Shown here: piece after piece, positions 39,427-50,000 of the stretch
Layout of the letters: each line of letters begins with the position of its first letter
How positions within the stretch are numbered: position 1 is the first letter of the stretch
Assembly: GCA_002633005.1 (NCBI GenBank)
Contig: NMRA01000024.1
Span: 1,474,780-1,538,779, forward strand
Source: Phoronis australis
Taxonomy: Eukaryota > Phoronida > Phoronidae
Direction: 5' to 3'
Length of the DNA: 64,000 nt
The notes under the pieces: model-generated
The model's input: only the letters and a program-made list of their open reading frames with translations
What the model was told of the DNA's origin: nothing
Databases searched by the model: none
Position numbers and translations under genes: made by a program

Positions 39427-42400
39427 ATGTTGAAAACAGTGTCGTTTTACGCTGTCAGCATTGGTAAGATGTTTATTTGATATGCACATTATGTGTCGTT
39501 GATGTGCCCACTCCACTGAAGTCTCCAGTCCAAAACGCAAAAGCGAAGCTCATAACTGTTTTAAGGCTTAAGCGGCCGCGGGCAGTGTTCACCAGGACCA
39601 CTCAGTAATTAGTTGTACCTGGTTAGTTGGGTAGTCCCAAACAAACCCCGAGAACAATGAATTATCCAGTTAGCCATTCAACTAGGCGACATGTGATGGT
39701 ATACCCCATACCCCAATCCAGCTTGTAAATGTAAGCTGGGTGTAAATAATTGTGTGTGTTCTGAATTCTGGCTACTCTAAAGTCACGTTAGTCATTTCTG
39801 TAATGCTAGTATCACATGACTTCTGGACTCGCCAATTGCACCTTAGTCGAATGATTTGGACACTTGGCTATTGTTCGTTAACTCAGTTCAAGTCTCAGTG
39901 TAAATTGGCAAACTTGTGAATTTTTCAACAGTGTACTTTTCGAGTACTGGTGGACAAACACTCGTTCAATCAACATATTTTCTGAATAGCCATTGTTCTG
40001 TCAATGAAATTAGGAACTGATCATTTCTGTTTTGATTGCAATATCACCGTCCAATTGTCTATTCACGTAACTTTTTCCTTGATGATCGCAACTGCAATAT
40101 CATGGTTGTGCATTGTTGTTTGGGACACAATGGCTCGTTTTAGCATCAAAGTTTAATAACGCAAACATGAAAGCGCGTGTGTTCCAAAAATACAGGACCA
40201 CTGTACTTAGAATCGACACCTATTGGCAAATTCGTGCAAGTAGTGAATATAGCATGTAAAATGTTTAATCACAACTAGGTCGACCTCTGTGACCATTGGA
40301 AATGAGCCAAGCATTAGCAAACTACACTTTGTGATCTTCTAGAGTTCGCTACTTTGCCGTCAGGGTTGCACCCCTCATACCTGGACAAAATTACACCATT
40401 GCCAAATGAAGTCTCATGTGAAAGAATTCTTAAAAATTTTGATTTCTGTCAAAAATGAGTTTTGACTAAGACCATTAAATTTACAGTTATTAGACTCTGT
40501 GTTTTTTATCAAATGAGTCTGGAAAATACGCCTAACAGGTGATAAAATTGTTGAAATGTCGAGCGACATCATTATGGTACATGTCAGGAAGAGACATGCT
40601 ATATTTATTTTGGGCATGCTCATAAGCTACCAAGATAAATGTCTACGTTTGTTCCACTACTAAACCACCGAGCATTGTGTTGTCCATGCTACATAAAGAG
40701 AAGGTGCGAGATAAAGGCATAAAACCTATGCCCATCATTACCTATCTTGGTAACTGTATTGGGTATTCTGCCCATAATAAAGCTGGTTATATAATGTAGC
40801 TTTTTAACAGAAGGGGCAACATTTTATTCTGAAATTAGGGTTCATTTTTGACTAGTTTTTAATTCATAGAGACAAAATTAAGCAAAACCATGCATACAAG
40901 TTTTTAATTTCATTGTATTCCAAAGCCATTTGAAATTAAAATGCTGTACTAATTTCATGCAGGTGTCGTCATTCTGTTTGGGTTTGTCGAATGCTTCGCT
41001 GAAGAAGAGGAAAACTTTAAACCTGGTGACAAGTTTGGTAAGAATCCCTATTGGTAAAGGCTGACTGAGCCGAATTTTATCAATGCTGGATTTTATCAGT
41101 GATATGCACTGTTGAGATATCTTTCATGGGATACCTGTCATAATCACCATTGCTTGTGTGTGCCATTTTTTAGCTTTGGACAATCACTACTGAGTGATGG
41201 TCTAACTAGCTTAATAGTTCACTTTATTGTTAAGGGGTTTAAGTTCGAAGTGGATCAATTTTTTGTGTTTTAACGATCAGGCAAAAGGAATTGTCAAAAA
41301 TAAAAATATTCAAAAGCTGCAAACATTGTTGCGAATACTGACAATGTCGCAAAACATTAATTATTCCAGTCCTTCATTTATTAGTTGTTTAAGTGTTTCT
41401 GCATGGTTAAATTAAAATTTCCATTTCTTTATATGTTAATAATTTTCCGAATTTGGCCAATTTTGGGATTTCAAATTTCAGAAATGGCTGATCAAATTCA
41501 CAAGCAAAAAATACCTACTATGCTTTTTGCTTAGTTCTACAAAAATAAGTTTGATATTTGTTTTTAAAGTGTTCCACTTTTCAGAAAATAGATACATTTA
41601 CATTCTAGAGGTCTGTATAAATAGGTACAATAAAACAACAAGAATGGATCAACTGAAATTTTCGGACATAATAATGTCCTTCGTCAACAGAAACAGAAAT
41701 AAAGTAAAATCAAACACTATATGACATCTTAAATGTCATTTGTCATATAGTGTTTGATTTTACTTTATTTCTGTCTCTGTTGACGAAGGACGTTATTATA
41801 TCAAAAAATTTCAGTTGATCCATTCTTGTTGTTTTATTTACCTATTTATATTCTACATTTCGTTAAACAATAGTATCCTTGGGAGGATCTGGATCGCCTT
41901 ATTTAGTTTCAGATTTATTTTCTATGTTAGAGGTCTGTAGATAATGTAACTAAATGCAGAGGGTTGTCAGTAAGGTCCTGCAACCTCAAACCAGGAATTA
42001 GATCTCACACTCCACACAAATATTTTTGAAAAATAATTAATTAAAAAAATCTTACTTGAGTAAAAATTCAAAGTCTCTGAGAACTGATATACTTGATTGC
42101 CGGCTAGTTACCGAGATAAATTTCTTGGAATTGTTTTTAGGCTGTGATGCGTTCATAATTATTTGGCTGAATCTTTATTCCATAATTTTGGAGTAGGAAC
42201 ATAAGTAACTTTTCTTCACAGTAAAACTGCTGTCCGCGTGCTTATTCCTTGCACGGATGATAAGTGACTAAATAGGCTTCATTTCTGCTAGAGTCCATGC
42301 ATTGACTCATAAAGTGACGTTTCATTACTAGTCTCTAGAACAAACTAAACCTTGTCTCAAGCAATATCAAATTGTTGTCAGATTTCCAAGCACAGAAATC

Positions 42401-42751
42401 ATGTCCTATAATGTAACTGAGGGACAAGCAGAGACTAGCTTCTGGCGTAATGATAAGTGGTCTCAAAAGTGATCGGAATTTGTGTTTCATGAATTTTTGA
42501 AATTAAACAAAAAATGGTAGTAGATAATGGTGCACTAAGTAAATGTTTATTTTCTCTCATTTTCAGATTTCCATGGTGACCCGCACTACATGACCTCTGG
42601 AGGCAAGGGCATGTTCCACACCTTTTACACGTGGCTCTTGGCTATTATGTGTAGTGTGCTCATGAGTGCCGTGCTACAGGCCATAGTGTATGTGCCGCAG
42701 TGGGTGATGGCTGGAATTGAAGTGGTGAATCATGGGAACGTGGAGTTGTAA
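39427..42751 (+). CDS. small protein with two hydrophobic segments, 98 residues, unrecognised
   Basis: Three exons: 39427-39463, 40963-41037 and 42567-42751, with GT/AG borders, matching phases (1 and 1) and a TAA stop. Residues 5-24 are hydrophobic (VSFYAVSIGVVILFGFVECF) and end before AEEEEN, so they look like a signal peptide or signal anchor. A polar middle follows (KPGDKFDFHGDPHYMTSGGKG). Residues 56-80 form a second hydrophobic segment (FYTWLLAIMCSVLMSAVLQA), and the short tail ends GIEVVNHGNVEL. I infer a small secretory-pathway membrane protein, type I if the first segment is cleaved. An in-frame TGA upstream at 39373 supports the first ATG. A good polyadenylation signal follows at 44212. 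No known family recognised. The first exon is only 37 coding bases and is the least certain part. Confidence 0.65.
39831..39909 (+). tRNA. tRNA-like sequence, probable pseudogene or SINE head
   Basis: A perfect 7-bp acceptor-like stem (GCCAATT with AATTGGC) encloses 65 bases holding a D-arm/A-box-like TAGTCGAATGATTTGG and a T-arm/B-box-like GTTCAAGTCTC. The total of 79 bases is in the tRNA range. The D-arm lacks the canonical GG and the anticodon stem is weak. It lies in intron 1 of the small-protein gene. Confidence 0.4.
41611..41856. mobile_element. near-perfect foldback hairpin, arms of 116 bp, loop of 14 bases
   Basis: 41611-41726 and 41741-41856 are reverse complements at roughly nine positions in ten. 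Shared blocks include GAATGGATCAACTGAAATTT and AAATAAAGTAAAATCAAACA. As RNA it would form one long hairpin. It lies within intron 2 of the small-protein gene and most resembles a foldback MITE. Confidence 0.9.
41990..42330. repeat. dispersed repeat related to the element at 61123-61380
   Basis: Shares in the same order GATCTCACACTCCA-like, AAGTCTCTGAGAA and GATGCGTTCATAATTA blocks with 61123-61380. Termini are degraded, so this looks like an old copy. Confidence 0.6.
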
Positions 42752-44235
42752 ACCGCACCAAAACTTTTTACCTAGTATGATAAAATCTCACCAATTTCAG
42801 AAAGATTTTTTTTCCCAAAATTGACCCCTTTTCACTTTTCAAGTACTTCTAAGATTGTTGTAAAAAACCCCTCGTTCTGGTCAATTTCTCTTTTTCCTTA
42901 TATAGTAAATACACCTCAGTTGAACAGTGACTTTTAAATCAAACATTCAAAAAGATTTATCCTGTGTCTTCAAGGTAATCAGGTATTTACATTTTGCTAA
43001 ATGCAACATTAAAAAATGGTTTGTGCGTTTCTCCTTTGGCTTAGGATTTCCCCCAAGCATCGTTCATGAAGTTATCTATAGTAATTCCTCACTTATTTTC
43101 TCTAAAATATCCAAAATGGTCATTTTTCTAGTTTTCATGAGCTGATTACATTTTTGGAAATAATGGTATTTTCAACAAATGTTATTTTGTGACATCTACG
43201 CACCGCAATCCATGGTCGTAGTAGACTAATTTAACAAAATAGAATTTCACTCGTCCATGTTTGTGTGCTTTATATGTGAGGAATTACGAGACAAACTTCG
43301 AAATTTGATCAGGAACTTGAAAAACTGAAATACGATGAGTAGCTTATGTTGGGGCAATGCGGTTTTAATAATTTATTAAAATTGAAAAACAATGCTATTT
43401 GTTGAAATTATATTAACGTATATATAATTGTTATATTTTTTAAGTCTTAGTGGGTAACTCAGTGAAACTATATGACGTGTTTTGGTCATTTAGCCAACAA
43501 CTGCATAATTATGTTGTCCATGGTCTTTTGCAAGCCTGTGAACAATAACTCTTAACACTGATGGCTTCATTTGAGATTCACTCACCTAATGCTGCAGTTT
43601 TAGCTTCAAATGTGTTAATAATTTCTTGATATTAATATTCATTACATTCACAAATATTTTGCTGTTTTGTTAGTTTTGTAATTTGGGTTGAAATTCATTC
43701 ATTAACTCAATATTCTTTCAGCTAGCCAATTGTGGTTTGTGCTGAAACTTAATGTATAGCTTGTGTATTATGCATAGTTTTTTTTCTTAGCATACACTGG
43801 CTAGACCAAAGTCACATCTGTTGATCATAATTGCCTTGCACTGTCGAAAAAGAAAGTAAAAACAAGAATACATACAAGGCTGTAAATTACCTTTGCTAAT
43901 TTGATTCCTAGAATTTAGAAATGCATATCTTTCAATAGACAAGATTCATTCCATGTTCTAAACTGGAACCCAGCATAAAGCAAAATTGGGATGAACAAAC
44001 TTTAAGTGTACTTTTAGCTTATTAGCTGTATGTCTGGCCAATGTAGTTGTTACGCTACTTCAGATGTGGTTTTGTGTGGTGACAGATTTCTACATATTTT
44101 GTGCACTTAGTGATAACATTTCTCGGAGTTATTTGTTGTAATCTCCATGTTGTTGCTGTTGTGCTGGTCAATGCAATCAATGCAAGTCTTGTACAAATTG
44201 TGGTTTAAGCTAATAAAAACGATTGTTGCTTTCCT
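42752..44235 (+). other. 3' untranslated region of the 98-residue protein gene
   Basis: Runs from the TAA to just past AATAAA at 44212-44217, which is followed by the GT-rich GATTGTTGCTTTCC. No other exon is seen in it. Confidence 0.6.
44212..44217 (+). terminator. polyadenylation signal AATAAA
   Basis: Canonical hexamer with GT/T-rich sequence directly downstream. It is the likely 3' end of the 98-residue protein gene. Confidence 0.6.
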
Positions 44236-44641
44236 TATTAAATGTTTTAATTAAAACTCATGACATTTGATTTGAACAGGGGTCCATTTTGATTGACAAA
44301 ATCACGCGCCCAGTTATAACAAATTGAACGATAAGATTTTATAATTGTATAGCTGTTAGTGTTTCCTAATACTATACAGTGAACATCTCACCAATTTAGG
44401 ACACAATATGGCGGACAAATACAATTAATATTTTTTCATTCATAAGTTCTGTAAAATAGCCAAGATGTGGCACTGTATGAGAAATTCTGAACATTCAAAA
44501 CATTAGAAGCCCGCAGCAAGTTGCTGCAATTTCAATAGAATAGGAAAGGGATAATTGTGGTTTTGTGCGTTAAACTTGATGAATTTTGACATCCAGATTA
44601 TTTAGAAAACTACTCGAGTTCGAAATCTTGCATTTAATATA

Positions 44642-44720
44642 CTGTATTCGCCCTAATAAGCGCCCATGCCCCTATAAGCACCCCACGCATTTTCAGACTT
44701 AGATAAAATAAGCACCCAGC
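44642..44720. repeat. AATAAGCGCC-type dispersed repeat
   Basis: Contains TAATAAGCGCCCATG, CCCCTATAAGCACCCC and AATAAGCACCCAGCCC. Related pieces lie at 21170-21260, 21555-21660 and 26868-26890. Confidence 0.55.
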
Positions 44721-44876
44721 CCATGAACGTGTACATGCGGAAAATACCTTGCCTACAGTGTTCTAAAATTCCGAGTAATCCTTTTCAAAATGAACCAAGC
44801 ATCGCAATGTTTCCAAAACGACGAAACACGACGATGATCAAAAGCACAAGAGACCAATTCCTTTAAATCAGTAGCA

Positions 44877-44882
44877 TTTATT
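44877..44882 (-). terminator. candidate polyadenylation signal of the MyTH4-FERM gene
   Basis: Minus-strand AATAAA followed by the GT/T-rich TTGGTCTCTTGTGCTTTT. Together with the signal at 44212 on the other strand it defines a tail-to-tail pair. Confidence 0.5.
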
Positions 44883-47033
44883 AATTTCTGGAATGTTGTG
44901 ATAACAGATCTCATTTCGTTACAAGATATGCATACCTAGCAGAGCGAGGTATCACTTCTACCATAGACTTCAAAATTACATGAACATAAATGGTAAAAAT
45001 ATTTATACCGATTATTCAGTTAAGCTAACATTTTCAACATTAGTTAATCATACAAAAGCAAAGTGGGGGTGTTACACAAATTTTCAATTTTTGATTACCC
45101 AACCTTATGCATAGATAACAAGTTTTCACAAATTTACCCTTATTTATATAGCTACATTAAGAATATAAGAAAGCTATAAAGCAAATCCTTAAAAATATCC
45201 ACTCCTCCGAATTAATTGTCAAGTTAGGGTTAAATAAATTGGTAACTACAATCCACTCCTAAAAAGATCTTGGTGCAGCTCTATCACAGCGTTTGTCAAA
45301 ATGCAATTTCTGTTAAGTGCACGTTACGCAGAGGTTAAGAACTCAACAGTTCGGTTAACAAACTAAACAACTTGTACCCTGTCTTACGAATTCAGTGACT
45401 ATTCATAACCCTTAGCAGGAGCAATTTTTTTTCGCAAGTGAAAGTCCCTTTACAGCCAATGTTATAAAATAATTTTATCCCATACTGTCGTTTGTTTCTG
45501 CACATAGAGTGGAGAAAACCACCTGTTCATAATTTGTGTTTGGGTCCAATGTGGCCACGTCCATATGAATACTCACTGAATTTAGCTGACACATTACATA
45601 GATCCATTTTCAGAACATTGTCAGAAAGTATTCTCAGACTTCAAACAAGCCAGGACAAAAATAATTATGGCATACAAAAAATATATTGATTGTAAACAAA
45701 AATAACCACTCATTGTGGCTCAGAAATAATGACAAACACAAAATAATACAATAGAGAAACGACCCAAACCCTGATGTGACGTGCTGATCAAAGGTCATAG
45801 GTCAGAATTCAATTTAGAACTGTTCGAAACCCATCTGAATACAATAACGACTACAGCTGAACCAGCGATTGATAATTCACAATTTGCTTATTATTATGAT
45901 ATACATATACATATAGGAACTTTTCATGAAAATGTAGTACGTTGGTGAAGATAAAAGTTAACTTCTAGAAGGCTAGATTGTATCTCCAAAATCAAAGATA
46001 CAAAGAAAATAACAGTCAACTTCAGAAGGCAGGAATGTGTTGATTCTAAATACTTAAAGTAAAAATATAATTTTAAAAATACCGAGGAATGTTTCAACTA
46101 CATGTTGTTAAGTCATAAAATGCAAATCTATTCACCTTCACACATAAATATTTCCCAAATACATAACAAAGTCAATAATAAATTTATCCATTAGACCACG
46201 ACAAGGGGCTAACAAGAAATCAACAACAACTGAAAACCATAATAACACTTCAAGCGTTTAGAAATTTAGCAGCTTTGACCTTAATAGCCGATACAGAAAA
46301 CTCATTGTTAATCTGCCACAGTGTTTGACTTGATACTCTCAAGGTGGCGTTAATGAACAAAGAGCAGAAAGGGACCTGTATGAACTGCCTGAATTTCTAT
46401 GCAAGGACTCTTACCTTACTAGCGACACCTAGTGGATTTTGAGTTTCCCATCATGCTACTAAATAAAGGGCAACAAAATATAGGCCTACCTTTCGTTCAA
46501 TTCACAGCCTAGTTGATGAGGAAGATATCTAAACAAATCAGCACATCTGCTAAAAAGCAAGCATAAAATCTGCGAGGCAAGCAAAAACACTAATCTCAAC
46601 CATATCCTAATCTCTCATTCATCAGCAAACAATTACAAAACATTGATTAGTTAGTAACGAGAAAATAATAATTCTGTTATACACTGGTGATGTAATGACA
46701 ATACCACAACAGTAACAATAATCCCTGTATATACATATAGTGTTCCTTACACTTAGAATTATGAAAGCAGTATTGTAATACATCACACACGTTTTAAGAC
46801 TGGTAGCTTGTTAAGCATCTTTTTTCCTCAATGACAATCCCACATACAAAGGTGTCCGAAGACCATGAACTCAACAGATACAAGAGGTCGACATATAATT
46901 ATCCATACTCATCACTGGCAGTGTCCCATGGAGTTGAAGACCCGAAATTAACTCCTGATTTTTGTGCTGATGTGGGCAGAATCTCACTCTTCATTTCCAA
47001 GGGCAATCGTTCCGGAAAAAGGAACATTAAAGC
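44883..47033 (-). other. probable 3' untranslated region of the MyTH4-FERM gene
   Basis: Between the proposed TGA (47034-47036) and the minus-strand AATAAA. AT-rich, without a supported exon. Confidence 0.45.
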
Positions 47034-50000
47034 TCAATGTTTTGCCTGTAGAATTTTCCGCATACTGCAGGCTTGTACAAGCTACACATAAAACAAAATG
47101 ACACATTCTCAACTATGAGACATTTCAATATTTGATATATGATGTAAATACATCTGCTCCACATGATTAGGAAACAGGTTCGATAAATCTCTCTAATTTA
47201 GGACACTTTTGCCAAGCAGCATATGCAGCACGAAATGTAAAAATTTTCCACGTTTTTTGCCATAAGACAAGGCTGAAAATTGTGAGCAATCACAACAACA
47301 TTAGAAGCTTCTGAAAAGGAAGAGAAGGTAATTTCCAATAGGCAATTATTTTTGTCTGAAAGTCGCGAGATTTTACCGTAATCATGCACAGCGCATTACC
47401 ATACTGTGAAGAAGATATTGCCCTGTATTCACTGGCAGTGTCTGCCCAGTCACTACTGAAGCCTGATGGGTAAAATATCCATGATCCATCAAGCAATAGA
47501 GTCAATGAAGACCCAGACACTATTGCACCCTGGTGGGTATTACTTTTAAATTAATGCACATGACCCATTAAATCAGGGTGTCGGTACAGTCCTGAACACT
47601 GCTACGCCCTGATGGGTATTTAATACACGTGATCCATCCAGCCACTATGTCAGCACACTTCCAGACACTACTGCGTCCTGTTGGGTATTGCTTTAATACT
47701 GCTGAGCACCTGAATATATTTTCCAATCAATGGAGAGATGACACCAGTCTACAAAATAAGTGAAAAAAGAAACCTATACTGAGTAGAAGTAATCACGATA
47801 TACAAGCAAGTATTCAACAAAGTTGTACGTAGAAATTAAATAATCAATGAAAGTGTTTTCTGCAGAAGCTGATGTGCAAACAATGAATTTCATAAATCGT
47901 AAAACTGACCACTACACAGTACGTCTTAGTACAAATTAAGAATTTTATTGAAAAACAGCCTCCATTCAGTTCAACTAAATCACAAGAGCAACTTTTAAAA
48001 ACAGGTCTAGCTTGCATTTTAATTTTAAGAGACGCTCTTTAGGTTTGAAATGAGGTGAATTCAGTACCTGATCAGTTTCTATACGGACAACCTTCTGGTT
48101 CATCAAGTCGCCAATCTTAATGTCCAAGTAATTTGTGGCACCTAGTTGTGCCTTACGCGACGATACAACATCACGGAAGTGGAANTCCATCCAGCCACTA
48201 TGTCAGCACACTTCCAGACACTACTGCGTCCTGTTGGGTATTGCTTTAATACTGCTGAGCACCTGAATATATTTTCCAATCAATGGAGAGATGACACCAG
48301 TCTACAAAATAAGTGAAAAAAGAAACCTATACTGAGTAGAAGTAATCACGATATACAAGCAAGTATTCAACAAAGTTGTACGTAGAAATTAAATAATCAA
48401 TGAAAGTGTTTTCTGCAGAAGCTGATGTGCAAACAATGAATTTCATAAATCGTAAAACTCACCACTACAAAGTACGTCTTAGTACAAATTAAGAATTTTA
48501 TTGAAAAACAGCCTCCATTCAGTTCAACTAAATCACAAGAGCAACTTTTAAAAACAGGTCTAGATTGCATTTTAATTTTAAGAGACGCTCTTTAGGTTTG
48601 AAACGGGGTGGATTCAGTACCTGATCAGTTTCTATACGGACAACCTTCTGGTTCATCAAGTCGCCAATCTTAATGTCCAAGTAATTTGTGGCACCTAGTT
48701 GTGCCTTACGCGACGATACAACATCACGGAAGTGGAATGACACAAAACTCTCCTGAAATTATTAAGAAACTTATAAATTCATGAGCTTTCATAACACTAA
48801 GGTTAGCTAATTGATTTCCAAACAAAAACTGTGTAGTTCACCTTTTCCAGCTCTGCAAAAACGACACAGAAACATCCACATGCAGCCCCCAACACAATTT
48901 CTGAAATGCTAAATCTGAAGGTATAAGACAGCAGTTAATGTATTGCCAAGGTTTTACAATGTTTGAATTTCAGTGGATAGATTTATGAACAACGCACTCT
49001 TCATCTACTGAGTACGTTTATAAGTAAATAGTTTCTTACAAGGTATTTTTGGAATTCATGCAAGATTTTTTGTCGTACGTTGGTATTTGGATAGCAAGAT
49101 ACCATGAAACCATAGCTTACGTGTGTGACAGCATGCAGGAAATGGACACCGTCCTTGTTGATGGCAAGTAGACACCTGCCAGTCACGCGGGGATCAGAGA
49201 CACTCTGAAACAAACGCATGACATTGAATCGGCAATGAGAGATAGGCAGAATCCTGCACTGCTTACAATGCATGGCGTAAGTGTTGTGGGCGGTAATCAC
49301 TTTAAATTTCTTGGACATTTTTTTTGCACAAATCACATCATTCACAAGGTAAAAATCGGATAAATCCTCTATTGACGGCCAATGTAAACACATGAGGGTT
49401 AGATATCTGCGTCCTGCTCACAGGGTCGTAGTTTCAAATTTCATTGGACCCCACTGCTAGACCCTCGAACGAAAATAAAAGTTTTATACTCGGGTCAATT
49501 AAACAATAAAATGAGAGCAGGCTGTCACATACCTGGCCAATTCAGGGAAACGGAAGTTAAAATTGTAACACCAATGCTATATGGAGACATTGGTATGACA
49601 AGTCAACATCCACCAACCGAAAAAAAAAACGTTATGACTAATTTAGTACCCATAAAATTTTCTAAACTTTAAATACCTTGATAACGAAGAAAGTGGACCC
49701 AAACAACAACCATTTGCCCATGTCATCCAGGAAGGCCACCTTGCAAGCGCCGGGCGCCATGTGCCTTACTTGGAACAGACTCTCGTGAACCATGTTGACC
49801 CAATGCTGCAGCGGGATGTCGTTGAGGCTTAGCACAGTTTCTGGCAACAGACTCTCCATGTCTTTCCTGTTGACATAGAACCACTTCACAGTTGGGAAAT
49901 ACTAGAATTTGTCGACTGCATTTCGGAAAGCACCACATTCTAGTAATTGTCCATAATCCAAACTTAGAAGAAAAGGGGACAAAATAGCTATAATAATCCC

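Noticed and set aside
39276-39467. 63-residue frame starting MKFTANVLL as the first exon of the small gene
   Set aside because: Its phase at the 39463 donor does not match the next exon; the MLKTVSFYAVSI frame does.
46860-47012. Alternative last exons starting SEILPTSAQKSGVN or HKNQELISGLQ
   Set aside because: Acceptors are weaker, and the residues align less well with the final F3 helix than LVQACSMRKILQAKH does.
47290-47520. Minus-strand frame with SSDWADTASEYRA as a possible last exon of the MyTH4-FERM gene
   Set aside because: It lies inside the tandem repeat and its splice phase does not fit the preceding phase-0 donor. The 47081-47034 exon fits in phase and in FERM homology.
48068-48183. 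The left copy of the duplicated FERM exon as a second real exon
   Set aside because: It has no acceptor and begins at an N; treated as a duplicate allele.
49677-49907. Longer version of FERM exon 11 starting YFPTVKWFYVNR
   Set aside because: It needs phase 0, whereas the preceding exon ends in phase 2. The acceptor at 49867-49868 fits the phase and gives LPTMKDMESLLP, which matches the family.
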